Assembly: GCF_008642375.1 (NCBI RefSeq)
Contig: NZ_CP029194.1
Coordinates: 3,658,001-3,722,000 of the forward strand
DNA: 64,000 nt
Direction of reading: 5' to 3'
Origin: Streptomyces venezuelae
Lineage (GTDB): Bacteria; Actinomycetota; Actinomycetes; Streptomycetales; Streptomycetaceae
In this document: piece by piece, positions 11,959 through 20,204 of the stretch
How the letters are laid out: each line of letters opens with the position of its first letter
Position numbering within the stretch: the stretch's first letter is position 1
Program-made: the position numbers and the translations under genes
The notes under the pieces: model-generated
The model's input: the letters and a program-made list of their open reading frames with translations, nothing else
What the model was told of the DNA's origin: nothing
Database searches by the model: none

Positions 11959-13277
11959 CGGTCGACGCCTCCCATCACGGGGTCGATGGAGGCGACGGCG
12001 ACGATGACGTCGGCGACCTGGCCGCCCTCGCACATCGCGGCCATGGCCTGGAGGTTGGTGAAGGACGGGTCGCGGAAGTGGACCCGGAAGGGGCGGGTGC
12101 CGCCGTCGGAGACGACGTGGACGCCGAGCTCGCCCTTGGGGGACTCGACGGCCGCGTAGGCCTGCCCGGCGGGGACCCGGAAGCCCTCGGTGACCAGCTT
12201 GAAGTGGTGGATCAGGGCCTCCATGGAGGTGCCCATGATCTTCTTGATGTGGTCGAGGGAGTTGCCGAGGCCGTCGGGTCCGAGCGCGAGCTGCGCGGGC
12301 CAGGCGATCTTCTTGTCGCCGACCATGACCGGGCCCGGCGCGAGGCGGTCGAGGCACTGCTCGACGATCCGCAGCGACTGCCGCATCTCCTCCAGGCGGA
12401 CGAGGAAGCGTCCGTAGGAGTCGCAGGTGTCGGCGGTCGGGACGTCGAACTCGTAGTCCTCGTAGCCGCAGTACGGGTCGGTCTTGCGCAGGTCGTGCGG
12501 GAGGCCCGCGGAGCGCAGGATCGGTCCGGTGGCACCGAGGGCCATGCAGCCGGTGAGGTCGAGGTAGCCGACGTCCTGCATGCGGGCCTTGAAGATGGGG
12601 TTGCCGGTGGCGAGCTTGTCGTACTCCGGCAGGTTCTTCTTCATGGTCTTCACGAACTCGCGGACGGCGTCGACGGCGCCGGGCGGCAGGTCCTGGGCGA
12701 GGCCGCCGGGGCGGATGAACGCGTGGTTCATGCGCAGGCCGGTGATCAGCTCGTACAGGTCCAGGATCATCTCGCGGTCCCGGAAGCCGTAGATCATGAT
12801 CGTGGTGGCGCCGAGCTCCATGCCGCCGGTGGCGATGCACACCAGGTGCGAGGAGAGCCGGTTGAGCTCCATGAGCAGGACGCGGATGACGCTGGCGCGG
12901 TCCGGGATCTGCTCGGTGATGCCGAGGAGCTTCTCCACGCCGAGGCAGTACGCCGTCTCGTTGTAGAACGAGGTGAGGTAGTCCATGCGCGTGACGAAGG
13001 TGGTGCCCTGCGTCCAGGTCCGGTACTCGAGGTTCTTCTCGATGCCGGTGTGGAGGTAGCCGATGCCGCAGCGGGCCTCGGTGACGGTCTCGCCGTCGAT
13101 CTCCAGGATGAGCCGGAGCACGCCGTGGGTGGACGGGTGCTGCGGGCCCATGTTGACGATGATGCGCTCGTCGTCGGCCTTGGCGGCGGACTGGACGACC
13201 TCTTCCCAGTCGCCGCCGGTCACCGTGTAGACGGCGCCTTCTGTCGTCTCCCGGGGGGAGGCGGACGGGGTGTTCAC
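11955..13277 (-). CDS. nuoD: NADH-quinone oxidoreductase subunit D
   Basis: 49-kDa-type subunit that forms the quinone cavity with NuoB, 440 residues. The family signature NMGPQHPSTHGVLRLILEID lies near residue 45, followed by RCGIGYLHTGIEKN. It is a separate gene from nuoC, unlike the E. coli nuoCD fusion. The N-terminal ~30 residues are variable and Thr/Ser-rich. The ATG overlaps the nuoC stop by 4 bp. Confidence 0.97.
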   Translation of the reverse strand: MNTPSASPRETTEGAVYTVTGGDWEEVVQSAAKADDERIIVNMGPQHPSTHGVLRLILEIDGETVTEARCGIGYLHTGIEKNLEYRTWTQGTTFVTRMDYLTSFYNETAYCLGVEKLLGITEQIPDRASVIRVLLMELNRLSSHLVCIATGGMELGATTIMIYGFRDREMILDLYELITGLRMNHAFIRPGGLAQDLPPGAVDAVREFVKTMKKNLPEYDKLATGNPIFKARMQDVGYLDLTGCMALGATGPILRSAGLPHDLRKTDPYCGYEDYEFDVPTADTCDSYGRFLVRLEEMRQSLRIVEQCLDRLAPGPVMVGDKKIAWPAQLALGPDGLGNSLDHIKKIMGTSMEALIHHFKLVTEGFRVPAGQAYAAVESPKGELGVHVVSDGGTRPFRVHFRDPSFTNLQAMAAMCEGGQVADVIVAVASIDPVMGGVDR

Positions 13278-14005
13278 GAGTACGACCTCCGCTGGTCCGG
13301 AGCCGGGATCTGGGCGCCCTTGTACTCGACGGCGATGCCGCCGAGGGGGTAGTCCTTGCGCTGCGGGTGGCCCTGCCAGTCGTCCGGCATCATGATCCGG
13401 GTGAGGGCGGGGTGGCCGTCGAAGACGATGCCGAAGAAGTCGTACGTCTCGCGCTCGTGCCAGTCGTTCGTCGGATAGACGGCGACGAGGGAAGGGATGC
13501 GCGGGTCGGCGTCGGGCGCCGAGACCTCCAGGCGGATCAGCCTGCCGTGGGTGAGCGAGCGCAGGTGGTAGACGGCGTGCAGCTCGCGGCCCTTGTCCCC
13601 GGGGTAGTGGACGCCGGAGACGCCGGTGCAGAGCTCGAAGCGGAGCGCCGGGTCGTCGCGGAGGGTGCGGGCGACGCGGACGAGGTGCTCGCGCTCGATG
13701 TGGAAGGTGAGCTCGTCGCGGTCGACGACCGTCTTCCCGATGGCGTTGGCGGGGAGCAGTCCCTGCTCCTCCAGTGCGCCTTCGAGTTCGTCGGCGACCT
13801 CGTCGAACCAGCCGCCGTACGGGCGGGTGGCCGGGCCGGGGAGGCGGATCGAGCGGACGAGGCCGCTGTAGCCGGACGTGTCGCCGCCGTTGTTGGCACC
13901 GAACATGCCACGCTGGAGGCGAACCTCCTCGCCGTGTTCCCCGCGCTGCCCCGGCAGGTTCTGCGCGCTGAGGTCCTTCTCGGGATTGGGTGTCTCGTCG
14001 CTCAC
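13274..14005 (-). CDS. nuoC: NADH-quinone oxidoreductase subunit C
   Basis: 30-kDa-type peripheral-arm subunit, 243 residues. The family motif appears near the C-terminus as HERETYDFFGIVFDGHP, followed by RIMMPDDWQGHPQRKDYPLG. The first ~45 residues are a polar extension. It starts GTG at 14005, with a GTGA overlap with the nuoB stop. Confidence 0.96.
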   Translation of the reverse strand: MSDETPNPEKDLSAQNLPGQRGEHGEEVRLQRGMFGANNGGDTSGYSGLVRSIRLPGPATRPYGGWFDEVADELEGALEEQGLLPANAIGKTVVDRDELTFHIEREHLVRVARTLRDDPALRFELCTGVSGVHYPGDKGRELHAVYHLRSLTHGRLIRLEVSAPDADPRIPSLVAVYPTNDWHERETYDFFGIVFDGHPALTRIMMPDDWQGHPQRKDYPLGGIAVEYKGAQIPAPDQRRSYS

Positions 14006-14556
14006 CGGAGCAGACCCTTCAACTCAATGGTCGGCAGCGCCTTCAACGCCGCTTCCTCCGCCTCCCGGGCCGCCTCCTCGGCGTTCACGCCGAGCTTGGA
14101 GGTCTGGATCTTCTGGTGGAGCTTGAGGATCGCGTCGAGGAGCATCTCCGGCCGCGGCGGACAGCCGGGCAGGTAGATGTCGACGGGCACGATGTGGTCG
14201 ACGCCCTGCACGATCGCGTAGTTGTTGAACATGCCGCCCGAGGAGGCGCAGACGCCCATCGAGATGACCCACTTGGGGTTGGGCATCTGGTCGTAGACCT
14301 GCCGCAGGACCGGCGCCATCTTCTGGCTGACGCGGCCGGCGACGATCATGAGGTCGGCCTGGCGCGGTGAGCCGCGGAAGACCTCCATGCCGAAGCGGGC
14401 CAGGTCGTACCGGCCGGCGCCGGTGGTCATCATCTCGATGGCGCAGCAGGCGAGGCCGAAGGTCGCGGGGAACACGGACGCCTTGCGCACCCAGCCCGCG
14501 GCCTGTTCGACCGTCGTCAGCAGAAAGCCGCTCGGGAGTTTCTCTTCGAGTCCCAT
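14002..14556 (-). CDS. nuoB: NADH-quinone oxidoreductase subunit B
   Basis: PSST-type subunit carrying cluster N2, which reduces the quinone, 184 residues. The N2 ligands are visible as the tandem C37-C38 plus C103 and C132. The C-terminal ~35 residues are Ala/Glu-rich and variable. It follows nuoA after 17 bp. Confidence 0.97.
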   Translation of the reverse strand: MGLEEKLPSGFLLTTVEQAAGWVRKASVFPATFGLACCAIEMMTTGAGRYDLARFGMEVFRGSPRQADLMIVAGRVSQKMAPVLRQVYDQMPNPKWVISMGVCASSGGMFNNYAIVQGVDHIVPVDIYLPGCPPRPEMLLDAILKLHQKIQTSKLGVNAEEAAREAEEAALKALPTIELKGLLR

Positions 14557-14573
14557 TGGTGCCCCTCAGCCCT

Positions 14574-14933
14574 TCAGTCCCATTCCAGGCCGCCGCGACG
14601 CCACACGTACGCGTAGGCGACGAAGACGGTGAGCACGAAGAGCAGCATCTCCACGAGCCCGAAAAGCCCCAGGGCGTCGAAGGTGACCGCCCAGGGGTAG
14701 AGGAAGACGATCTCGATGTCGAAGACGATGAAGAGCATCGCCGTCAGGTAGTACTTGATCGGGAAGCGGCCGCCTCCGGCGGGAGTGGGTGTCGGCTCGA
14801 TGCCGCACTCGTACGCCTCAAGCTTTGCCCTGTTGTACCGCTTTGGCCCGATAAGCGTGGCCATGACCACGGAGAAGATCGCAAACCCCGCACCCAGGGC
14901 ACCGAGCACGAGGACGGGCGCGTACGCATTCAC
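14574..14933 (-). CDS. nuoA: NADH-quinone oxidoreductase subunit A
   Basis: Three-helix membrane subunit of complex I, 119 residues, and the first gene of the operon. The conserved loop YECGIEPTPTPAGGGRFPIK and the motif FIVFDIEIVFLYPWA are clear. I chose GTG at 14933 (VNAYAPVLVLG) because AAGGAG lies 8 bp upstream and the length fits the family. The frame is open to 15035, but that would add 34 residues unlike NuoA. Confidence 0.95.
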   Translation of the reverse strand: MNAYAPVLVLGALGAGFAIFSVVMATLIGPKRYNRAKLEAYECGIEPTPTPAGGGRFPIKYYLTAMLFIVFDIEIVFLYPWAVTFDALGLFGLVEMLLFVLTVFVAYAYVWRRGGLEWD

Positions 14934-15001
14934 GCTCCTCGCTCCTTCCAGTCGTCCTTGACCGTTGGATCGCACGACCGGACCGTGAAAGATCGCCCCC
15001 A

Positions 15002-15017
15002 TGTGAGGCAGTTCACA
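15002..15017. promoter_or_regulatory. Candidate Rex operator upstream of nuoA
   Basis: TGTGAGGCAGTTCACA matches the Streptomyces Rex consensus TGTGAACGCGTTCACA at 12 of 16 positions, with both outer pentamers perfect. It lies 68 bp upstream of the nuoA GTG. Rex senses NADH/NAD+ and is known to repress nuo in S. coelicolor. The site here is inferred from sequence. Confidence 0.75.
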
Positions 15018-15341
15018 AGCCCGGCTGCCCCGCATCTTATGCCCGCCCCTCTGTGATCTGCGACACGGGGTGCAGCAAGGAGTTTGTGATCTCCACCACC
15101 TGACGAAGGATCATGAAGCCGGATGAGGGGTGATCTTGTTGCGCGAAGCGCCCAGGTGATCACCAGATGTGACATCCGTACCGGAAGTCGCTGCTCGGAG
15201 GGGGTGGCGCACTATCAAGCCATGGCCCATACAGGCAAATTGGCGATGGGATGGATCAAAGTGATAAAGGAAGCCGCCGTCGCCCGGTCGGGGGGTCCGG
15301 CGTACGGAGGTGGACGCGTGCGCGCGTTCACGAGCCGGGAT

Positions 15342-15355
15342 GTGACCTGCGTCAC
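15342..15355. promoter_or_regulatory. Candidate Crp-type binding site
   Basis: GTGACCTGCGTCAC fits the Streptomyces Crp motif GTG-N6-GNCAC and is a near-perfect inverted repeat (GTGAC/GTCAC). It lies about 240 bp upstream of the NlpC/P60 start. Streptomyces Crp controls germination and wall-hydrolase genes, so the context fits. Confidence 0.5.
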
Positions 15356-15561
15356 GCGCCAAAGGGGTCCGGGAAAGCGGGGCTTGGCCACAGAGGTGAA
15401 GAGGTGGTAAGTGACGGGCAATCCGGACGTTTTATTGAAAACACATGATCAAGGGCGTGATGAGCCATGCCCGATTTGCCCGTTACGGCGTCAATAAGGG
15501 TGTCAGGGAAGCGGATTCGGCCATTCCTTGGGCAACTGTGGCGCAGCCCACGTTTCTTGAA

Positions 15562-15594
15562 GGGAACCGCCAAGCCCTGATAGCGGTTGTTCCC
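15562..15594 (+). promoter_or_regulatory. Hairpin abutting the NlpC/P60 start codon
   Basis: GGGAACCGC (15562-15570) pairs with GCGGTTGTTCCC (15583-15594), giving 4 + 5 bp around a 3-nt bulge. The 3' arm ends directly at the ATG. No normal ribosome site is seen between arm and start, so folding could control access to the start. Confidence 0.45.
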
Positions 15595-16524
15595 ATGTCC
15601 CACTCCGCTCACATACCCAGCCACCGGAAGCCCCGCCGCAGCGCCTCGAAGCTCGCGCTCCGTGCCGGAGTTGCCGGTGGCGTCCTCGGCACCATCGCGG
15701 TGGCCGGTGCTGCCGGGCCGGCGAATGCCGAGCCGGTGACCGAGACCATCGAAATGCCCACGCTCGGGTCCCTCGACACCGCGGGCCTGGCGAGCGCTGT
15801 CGCCGCCTCGGCCGAGGCGTCCCAGCAGGAGGCCCTCGACCAGAGCCTGGAGACCCAGGAGAACGCGGCCCTGCAGAAGGCCGCGAAGGAGGCCAAGAAG
15901 GCCAAGGCCGAGGCGGACCGCAAGGCCGAGGCCGAGCGCGCCGAGAAGGCCCGCGCCGAGGCCGAGGCCAAGGCCGCGGCGGAGAAGGCCGAGCAGGAGC
16001 GCCAGGAGGCCGCGGAGCGCGCCTCCCGCGACCGTGCGCGCACCCAGCTCTCCACCACCTCCACGAGCGACAGCGGCTCGGGCTCCGGCTCCTCCGACTC
16101 GGGCTCCTCCGGCTCCTCGGACAGCGGCTCCTCCACGGGCAGCAGCAGCAACGAGACGCAGGCTCCCTCCGGCACCGCCGCCGCGATCGTGGCCTTCGCG
16201 CGTGCCCAGGTCGGCGACGCGTACGTCATGGGCGGCACCGGCCCCAACTCCTGGGACTGCTCCGGCCTCGTCCAGGCCGCCTACGCCTCGGCCGGCATCG
16301 ACCTGCCGCGCATCTCCGGCGACCAGTCGAGCCGTGGCACCTCCGTCTCGCTGAGCAACCTCCAGCCGGGCGACATCCTGTACTGGGGCAGCCGCAGCGG
16401 CTCGTACCACGTCGCCATCTACGTCGGCGGCGGCAAGTACGTCGGCGCGCAGAACCCGTCCACGGGCGTCGTCGAGCGCTCGCTCGACTGGGACACCCCG
16501 TCGGGCGCCGTCCGGATCCTCTGA
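15595..16524 (+). CDS. Secreted NlpC/P60 (C40) peptidoglycan hydrolase
   Basis: Probably cleaves peptide bonds in peptidoglycan outside the cell, 309 residues. A signal peptide spans residues 1-45 (basic N-region, Ala/Gly/Val core, cleavage near ANA/EP). An Ala/Glu/Lys-rich coiled coil follows (about 80-150), then a Ser/Gly linker (155-190) and the C-terminal NlpC/P60 domain. Catalytic C222 lies in DCSG and H272 in YHVAIYV. I chose ATG 15595 because it begins the signal peptide; the frame is open 50 codons upstream. A papain-like hydrolase next to nuoA is also the S. coelicolor arrangement, as far as I recall. Confidence 0.9.
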   Translation: MSHSAHIPSHRKPRRSASKLALRAGVAGGVLGTIAVAGAAGPANAEPVTETIEMPTLGSLDTAGLASAVAASAEASQQEALDQSLETQENAALQKAAKEAKKAKAEADRKAEAERAEKARAEAEAKAAAEKAEQERQEAAERASRDRARTQLSTTSTSDSGSGSGSSDSGSSGSSDSGSSTGSSSNETQAPSGTAAAIVAFARAQVGDAYVMGGTGPNSWDCSGLVQAAYASAGIDLPRISGDQSSRGTSVSLSNLQPGDILYWGSRSGSYHVAIYVGGGKYVGAQNPSTGVVERSLDWDTPSGAVRIL

Positions 16525-16544
16525 TCCGGCGGCACGACCGATCA

Positions 16545-16593
16545 CACGACGAAGGGCCGTCACTCCTCGGGGGAGGGACGGCCCTTCGTCGTG
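16545..16593. terminator. Bidirectional terminator hairpin
   Basis: A 17-bp inverted repeat (CACGACGAAGGGCCGTC and its complement) with a 15-nt loop lies between two convergent genes. No T-run follows, as usual in Streptomyces. Confidence 0.85.
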
Positions 16594-16606
16594 CGCCGGT
16601 GGGGGG

Positions 16607-17893
16607 TCAGGCCTTCGGGGCCACCTTCGAGAGGCCGTTGATGATGCGGTCCATCGCGTCGCCGCCCGTCGGGTCCGTGAGGTTCGCGAGCATCTTGAGC
16701 GTGAACTTCATCAGGAGCGGGTGGGTCAGGCCGCGCTGGGTCGCGATCTTCATGACCTTCGGGTTGCCGATGAGCTTCACGAAGGCGCGGCCGAGCGTGT
16801 AGTAGCCGCCGTAGGTGTCCTTGAGGACCTGCGGGTAGTTCCGCAGGGCCAGTTCGCGCTGCGCGGGGGTCGCGCGGGCGTGGGCCTGGACGATGACGTC
16901 GGCCGCGATCTGGCCGGACTCCATGGCGTACGCGATGCCCTCGCCGTTGAACGGATTGACCATGCCGCCCGCGTCGCCGACGAGCAGCAGGCCCTTCGTG
17001 TAGTGCGGCTGGCGGTTGAAGGCCATCGGGAGGGCGGCGCCGCGGATCGGCGTCGTCATGTTCTCCGGGGTGTAGCCCCAGTCCTCCGGCATCGAGGCGC
17101 ACCAGGCCTTGAGCACCTCGCGCCAGTCCAGCTCGCGGAAGGCGGAGGAGGAGTTGAGGATGCCGAGGCCGACGTTGGACGTGCCGTCGCCCATGCCGAA
17201 GATCCAGCCGTAGCCGGGGAGCAGCCGGTCCTGCGGGCCGCGGCGGTCCCACAGCTCCAGCCAGGACTCCAGGTAGTCGTCGTCGTGGCGGGGGCTGGTG
17301 AAGTACGTGCGGACGGCGACGCCCATCGGGCGGTCCTCGCGGCGGTGCAGGCCCATGGCGAGGGAGAGCCGCGTGGAGTTGCCGTCGGCGGCGACGACGA
17401 GCGGGGCGTGGAAGGTGACCTCGCGCTTCTCGTCGCCGAGCTTGGCGTGGACGCCGGTGATGCGGCCGGTGCGGTCGTCGACGATCGGGGCGCCGACGTT
17501 GCAGCGCTCGTACAGCCGGGCGCCGGCCTTCTGCGCCTGCCGGGCGAGCTGCTCGTCGAAGTCGTCGCGCTTGCGGACGAGTCCGTAGTCCGGGTACGAG
17601 GCGAGCTCCGGCCAGTCGAGCTCCAGGCGGACGCCGCCGCCGATGATCCGCAGGCCCTTGTTCCGCAGCCAGCCGGCCTCTTCGGAGATGTCGATGCCCA
17701 TGGAGACGAGCTGCTTGGTGGCGCGGGGGGTGAGGCCGTCGCCGCAGACCTTCTCGCGGGGGAAGGCGGTCTTCTCCAGGAGCAGGACGTCGAGTCCGGC
17801 CTTGGCCAGGTAGTACGCGGTGGTGGAGCCGGCCGGGCCCGCCCCGACGACGATCACATCTGCGGTGTGCTCGGAGAGGGGCTGCTCGGTCAC
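16607..17893 (-). CDS. Geranylgeranyl reductase family flavoprotein (menaquinone side-chain reductase)
   Basis: FAD-dependent reductase of polyprenyl chains, 428 residues. The dinucleotide-binding GAGPAG is at residues 17-22, with the second FAD motif GDAGGMVNPFNGEGI from 306. Streptomyces menaquinones are partly hydrogenated, and this gene lies close to menG, mqnC and mqnA. I infer it acts on the menaquinone tail (MenJ-like). Archaeal-lipid-type or carotenoid-linked reductases are in the same family, so substrate is not proven. The last ~60 residues resemble the helical C-terminus of this subgroup. Confidence 0.85.
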   Translation of the reverse strand: MTEQPLSEHTADVIVVGAGPAGSTTAYYLAKAGLDVLLLEKTAFPREKVCGDGLTPRATKQLVSMGIDISEEAGWLRNKGLRIIGGGVRLELDWPELASYPDYGLVRKRDDFDEQLARQAQKAGARLYERCNVGAPIVDDRTGRITGVHAKLGDEKREVTFHAPLVVAADGNSTRLSLAMGLHRREDRPMGVAVRTYFTSPRHDDDYLESWLELWDRRGPQDRLLPGYGWIFGMGDGTSNVGLGILNSSSAFRELDWREVLKAWCASMPEDWGYTPENMTTPIRGAALPMAFNRQPHYTKGLLLVGDAGGMVNPFNGEGIAYAMESGQIAADVIVQAHARATPAQRELALRNYPQVLKDTYGGYYTLGRAFVKLIGNPKVMKIATQRGLTHPLLMKFTLKMLANLTDPTGGDAMDRIINGLSKVAPKA

Positions 17894-18039
17894 GGCGGAG
17901 TCTCCCGAAGGCTCGACGACTGGGGCGGTACGGACGTACCGGGGCAGTCTATGGGGGGCGGGCGCGAGGGGATCGGAGGGTGTGCCGCACGCGCTTCCCC
18001 TCTCGGCAGAATTCGATCCGTTGTTCGAGTTGCGCTGTC

Positions 18040-18771
18040 ATGATCATTCGTGTGAACAGACAAAGAACCCTGCGGCGATGGGGCCTCGCCCTCGCCGCCG
18101 TCCTCACCCTGATCTGCTCGGCCTTCCTCGTCTCTCCCGCGAGCGCCGACGCCTTCGACGACTGCGCGAGCGGCAAGCTCTGCCTCTACGACGCCTCCGG
18201 CGGCGGCGGCGAGCGGCGGGACTTCCCCCTCGGCGACAACCGTGAGACGTACGACGGGGGCTGGGACGACCGGGCCCTCTCCGCCATGAACAACACCACC
18301 CACTGGGCCTGCTTCTCCACCGGAGGCGCGTACGGCGGAACGGTCAAGCCGGTCCCGCCGGGCGCCGCCGTCGAGTTCCCCGCCGCCACGGCGAGCTCGC
18401 ACAAGCTCGCGCCCTCCTCCGCCCACTGCTTCACCGGCTACGAACGCTGCCCCGACAACCGCGTCTGCACCTTCACCGAGGCCAACGGCCGCGGCACGAT
18501 GACCGTGCACCTCCCGGCGACCGACCCCGCCACCAAGAACTACGGCAACAGCTACGGCGCCGAGGCGGCACCCACGTCCGCCTGGAACCGGACGCAGAAG
18601 CACGTGTGCTTCTACCCCGAGCCGACGTACACCGGCACCTGGACCGGTTCGGACGAGAAGAAGTTCGGCGCGTACGTCGTCCTGCGCGGCGACAGCGTCA
18701 CCGTCCCGGCGCCCTTCGCCGGCACCTTCCACTCGCACGAGCTCGTCGCCACCACGGGAGACTGCCAGTGA
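18040..18771 (+). CDS. Secreted peptidase-inhibitor-like (family I36) protein
   Basis: A signal peptide (basic start, leucine/alanine core, cleavage near ASA/DA) is followed by two Cys-containing segments of the I36 type. One begins CASGKLCLYDASGGGG and the other CPDNRVCTFTEANG, which is the beta-gamma-crystallin-like pattern of the SMPI metalloprotease inhibitors. 243 residues from ATG 18040; GTG at 18052 is an alternative. Neither has a strong ribosome site. It is coupled to the following gene through a GTGA overlap, so the two are probably cotranslated. Confidence 0.75.
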   Translation: MIIRVNRQRTLRRWGLALAAVLTLICSAFLVSPASADAFDDCASGKLCLYDASGGGGERRDFPLGDNRETYDGGWDDRALSAMNNTTHWACFSTGGAYGGTVKPVPPGAAVEFPAATASSHKLAPSSAHCFTGYERCPDNRVCTFTEANGRGTMTVHLPATDPATKNYGNSYGAEAAPTSAWNRTQKHVCFYPEPTYTGTWTGSDEKKFGAYVVLRGDSVTVPAPFAGTFHSHELVATTGDCQ

Positions 18772-20177
18772 CCAGGAACCGCCGCCCCTGGGTCGCCGTG
18801 GCCGCCGCTCTCGGCGCCGCCCTCGCCCTCACCTCGCCCGCCTCCGGCGCCGGTCAAGCGCCCACCGACCCGCTCGCCGCCTGGACCCTGGGCGCCCCCG
18901 TAACGGTCGCCCCGGGCGTCACCCACACCACCTGGATCGAGACCACCCCCGCCGACACCAAGCGCGCCAAGGCCCGCAAGCTCCAGATCGTCGAGATCGA
19001 CCCCACCGCCGGGTCCCTCACCCTGGAAAGCACCGTCGGAACGGACGACGGCTCAGCCGAGCAGGTCTCCGACCAGCTCGCCGAGGTCACCTCCGTGCTG
19101 GTCCGCCACCCGTACGCGGGAGTCAACGGCGGCCTGTTCCAGCGGGAACCCGCCGGAGTCGGCGTCGAGAAGACCGCAGCCCACACCGGTGCCTCGGTCA
19201 CGGACGGCGTCCTGCACAGCTCCAGCTGCTGGAGCGGCGGAAAGGGCAGTACCGGAGCGGTGATCCAGCACGGCATCCCGTACATCACCAAGCTCCTCAC
19301 GGACATGGAGCTGATCGGCCCGTCCGGCGAGACCATCCGGATCGACGACGTCAACCGGACCCCGGGACGCCCCCCGCACTGCGCGCGCGACGCCGAGGAC
19401 ACGGAGGTGAGCAAGAGCCCGCCCGTCTTCACCGACCCTGACGAGATCGTCGTCTTCACCGACGACTACGGCCTGTCCACCCCGAAGCCCGGAACCGACC
19501 CCCTCGTCGCCGCCACCGCCGACGCGGGCTTCGAGGTCGTCGTCGACGCGCACGGCGTCGTCACCCTCGCCCGCGAGGGCCGCGGCGGAACCGAGGTCCC
19601 CGCGGGCGGCCGCGTCATCCAGGGCATCGGCACCGGCGCCCAGTGGCTCCGCGACCGGCTCGCCCTCGACGACCGGGTGACGATCGACCAGAAGCTCCGC
19701 GACGTCAACCTGGGCCGGAACATCCCGCTGGACGACTCGGTCGACGTCGTCAGCTCCTTCCACCAGCTGCTCCGCAACTCGGCGATCCCCACCGAGCTGC
19801 CCGACTCCTGCAGCGGTAAGGAGAAGGGCACCGACGGTACGACCCTGATCTGCACCGACTCGCGCACCGCGCTCGCCACGAACTCCCAGGGCCACCCGGT
19901 GCTCGTCACCCTCACCGGGCAGGACAACGAAGACGGCGACTATCTGCGGAGCTTCGCCGCCCTCCTGGACTCCCCGCAGCTCGGGATCGTCGATGCCCTC
20001 AACCTGGACGGCGGCGGTTCCACGGTGCTGGCGACGAAGGTGCCGTCGAAGGATCCGACGGAGAAGGCGAAGATCCACACCCCGCCGACGGACCTTGCGG
20101 ACGGCAAGCTCGTGCACCGCACCGTGGCCGACTCGGTGTACACGGGCGTCGGCGGCTACGGGCTGGACGCGCGGTAG
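18768..20177 (+). CDS. Secreted phosphodiester glycosidase family protein
   Basis: NAGPA-type phosphodiester glycosidase domain, 469 residues with a signal peptide. The C-terminal motif DALNLDGGGSTVLA is the family hallmark. Related domains remove sugars from phosphodiester-linked polymers, but the substrate here is unknown. It starts GTG 18768, overlapping the upstream stop. The frame is open another 54 codons upstream as shadow. Expression seems tied to the I36-type inhibitor ahead of it. Confidence 0.8.
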   Translation: MTRNRRPWVAVAAALGAALALTSPASGAGQAPTDPLAAWTLGAPVTVAPGVTHTTWIETTPADTKRAKARKLQIVEIDPTAGSLTLESTVGTDDGSAEQVSDQLAEVTSVLVRHPYAGVNGGLFQREPAGVGVEKTAAHTGASVTDGVLHSSSCWSGGKGSTGAVIQHGIPYITKLLTDMELIGPSGETIRIDDVNRTPGRPPHCARDAEDTEVSKSPPVFTDPDEIVVFTDDYGLSTPKPGTDPLVAATADAGFEVVVDAHGVVTLAREGRGGTEVPAGGRVIQGIGTGAQWLRDRLALDDRVTIDQKLRDVNLGRNIPLDDSVDVVSSFHQLLRNSAIPTELPDSCSGKEKGTDGTTLICTDSRTALATNSQGHPVLVTLTGQDNEDGDYLRSFAALLDSPQLGIVDALNLDGGGSTVLATKVPSKDPTEKAKIHTPPTDLADGKLVHRTVADSVYTGVGGYGLDAR

Positions 20178-20204
20178 CCCTGACGCACGTGACGCGGCGG
20201 TCGG

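Larger units (their letters stand above)
15018..15594. other. 577-bp non-coding region between nuoA and the NlpC/P60 gene
   Basis: No convincing gene; short open frames here lack a ribosome site and family resemblance. It holds the promoter side of nuo (15.0-15.1 kb), a Crp-like palindrome (15342-15355), an AT-rich inverted repeat GTTTTATTGAAAAC (15429-15442) that stands out in this GC-rich sequence, and a hairpin touching the next start codon. I looked for the ydaO/c-di-AMP riboswitch core that often precedes actinobacterial wall hydrolases and did not see it. Confidence 0.6.

Noticed and set aside
15002..15017. Reading the nuoA-upstream palindrome as a Crp site
   Set aside because: The Crp motif needs G after the six-base spacer; here it is T. 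The Rex consensus fits better.
15120..15440. Small open frames and a possible c-di-AMP riboswitch before the NlpC/P60 gene
   Set aside because: The frames have no recognisable product, and the riboswitch core was not found, so only the hairpin and Crp-like site are reported.
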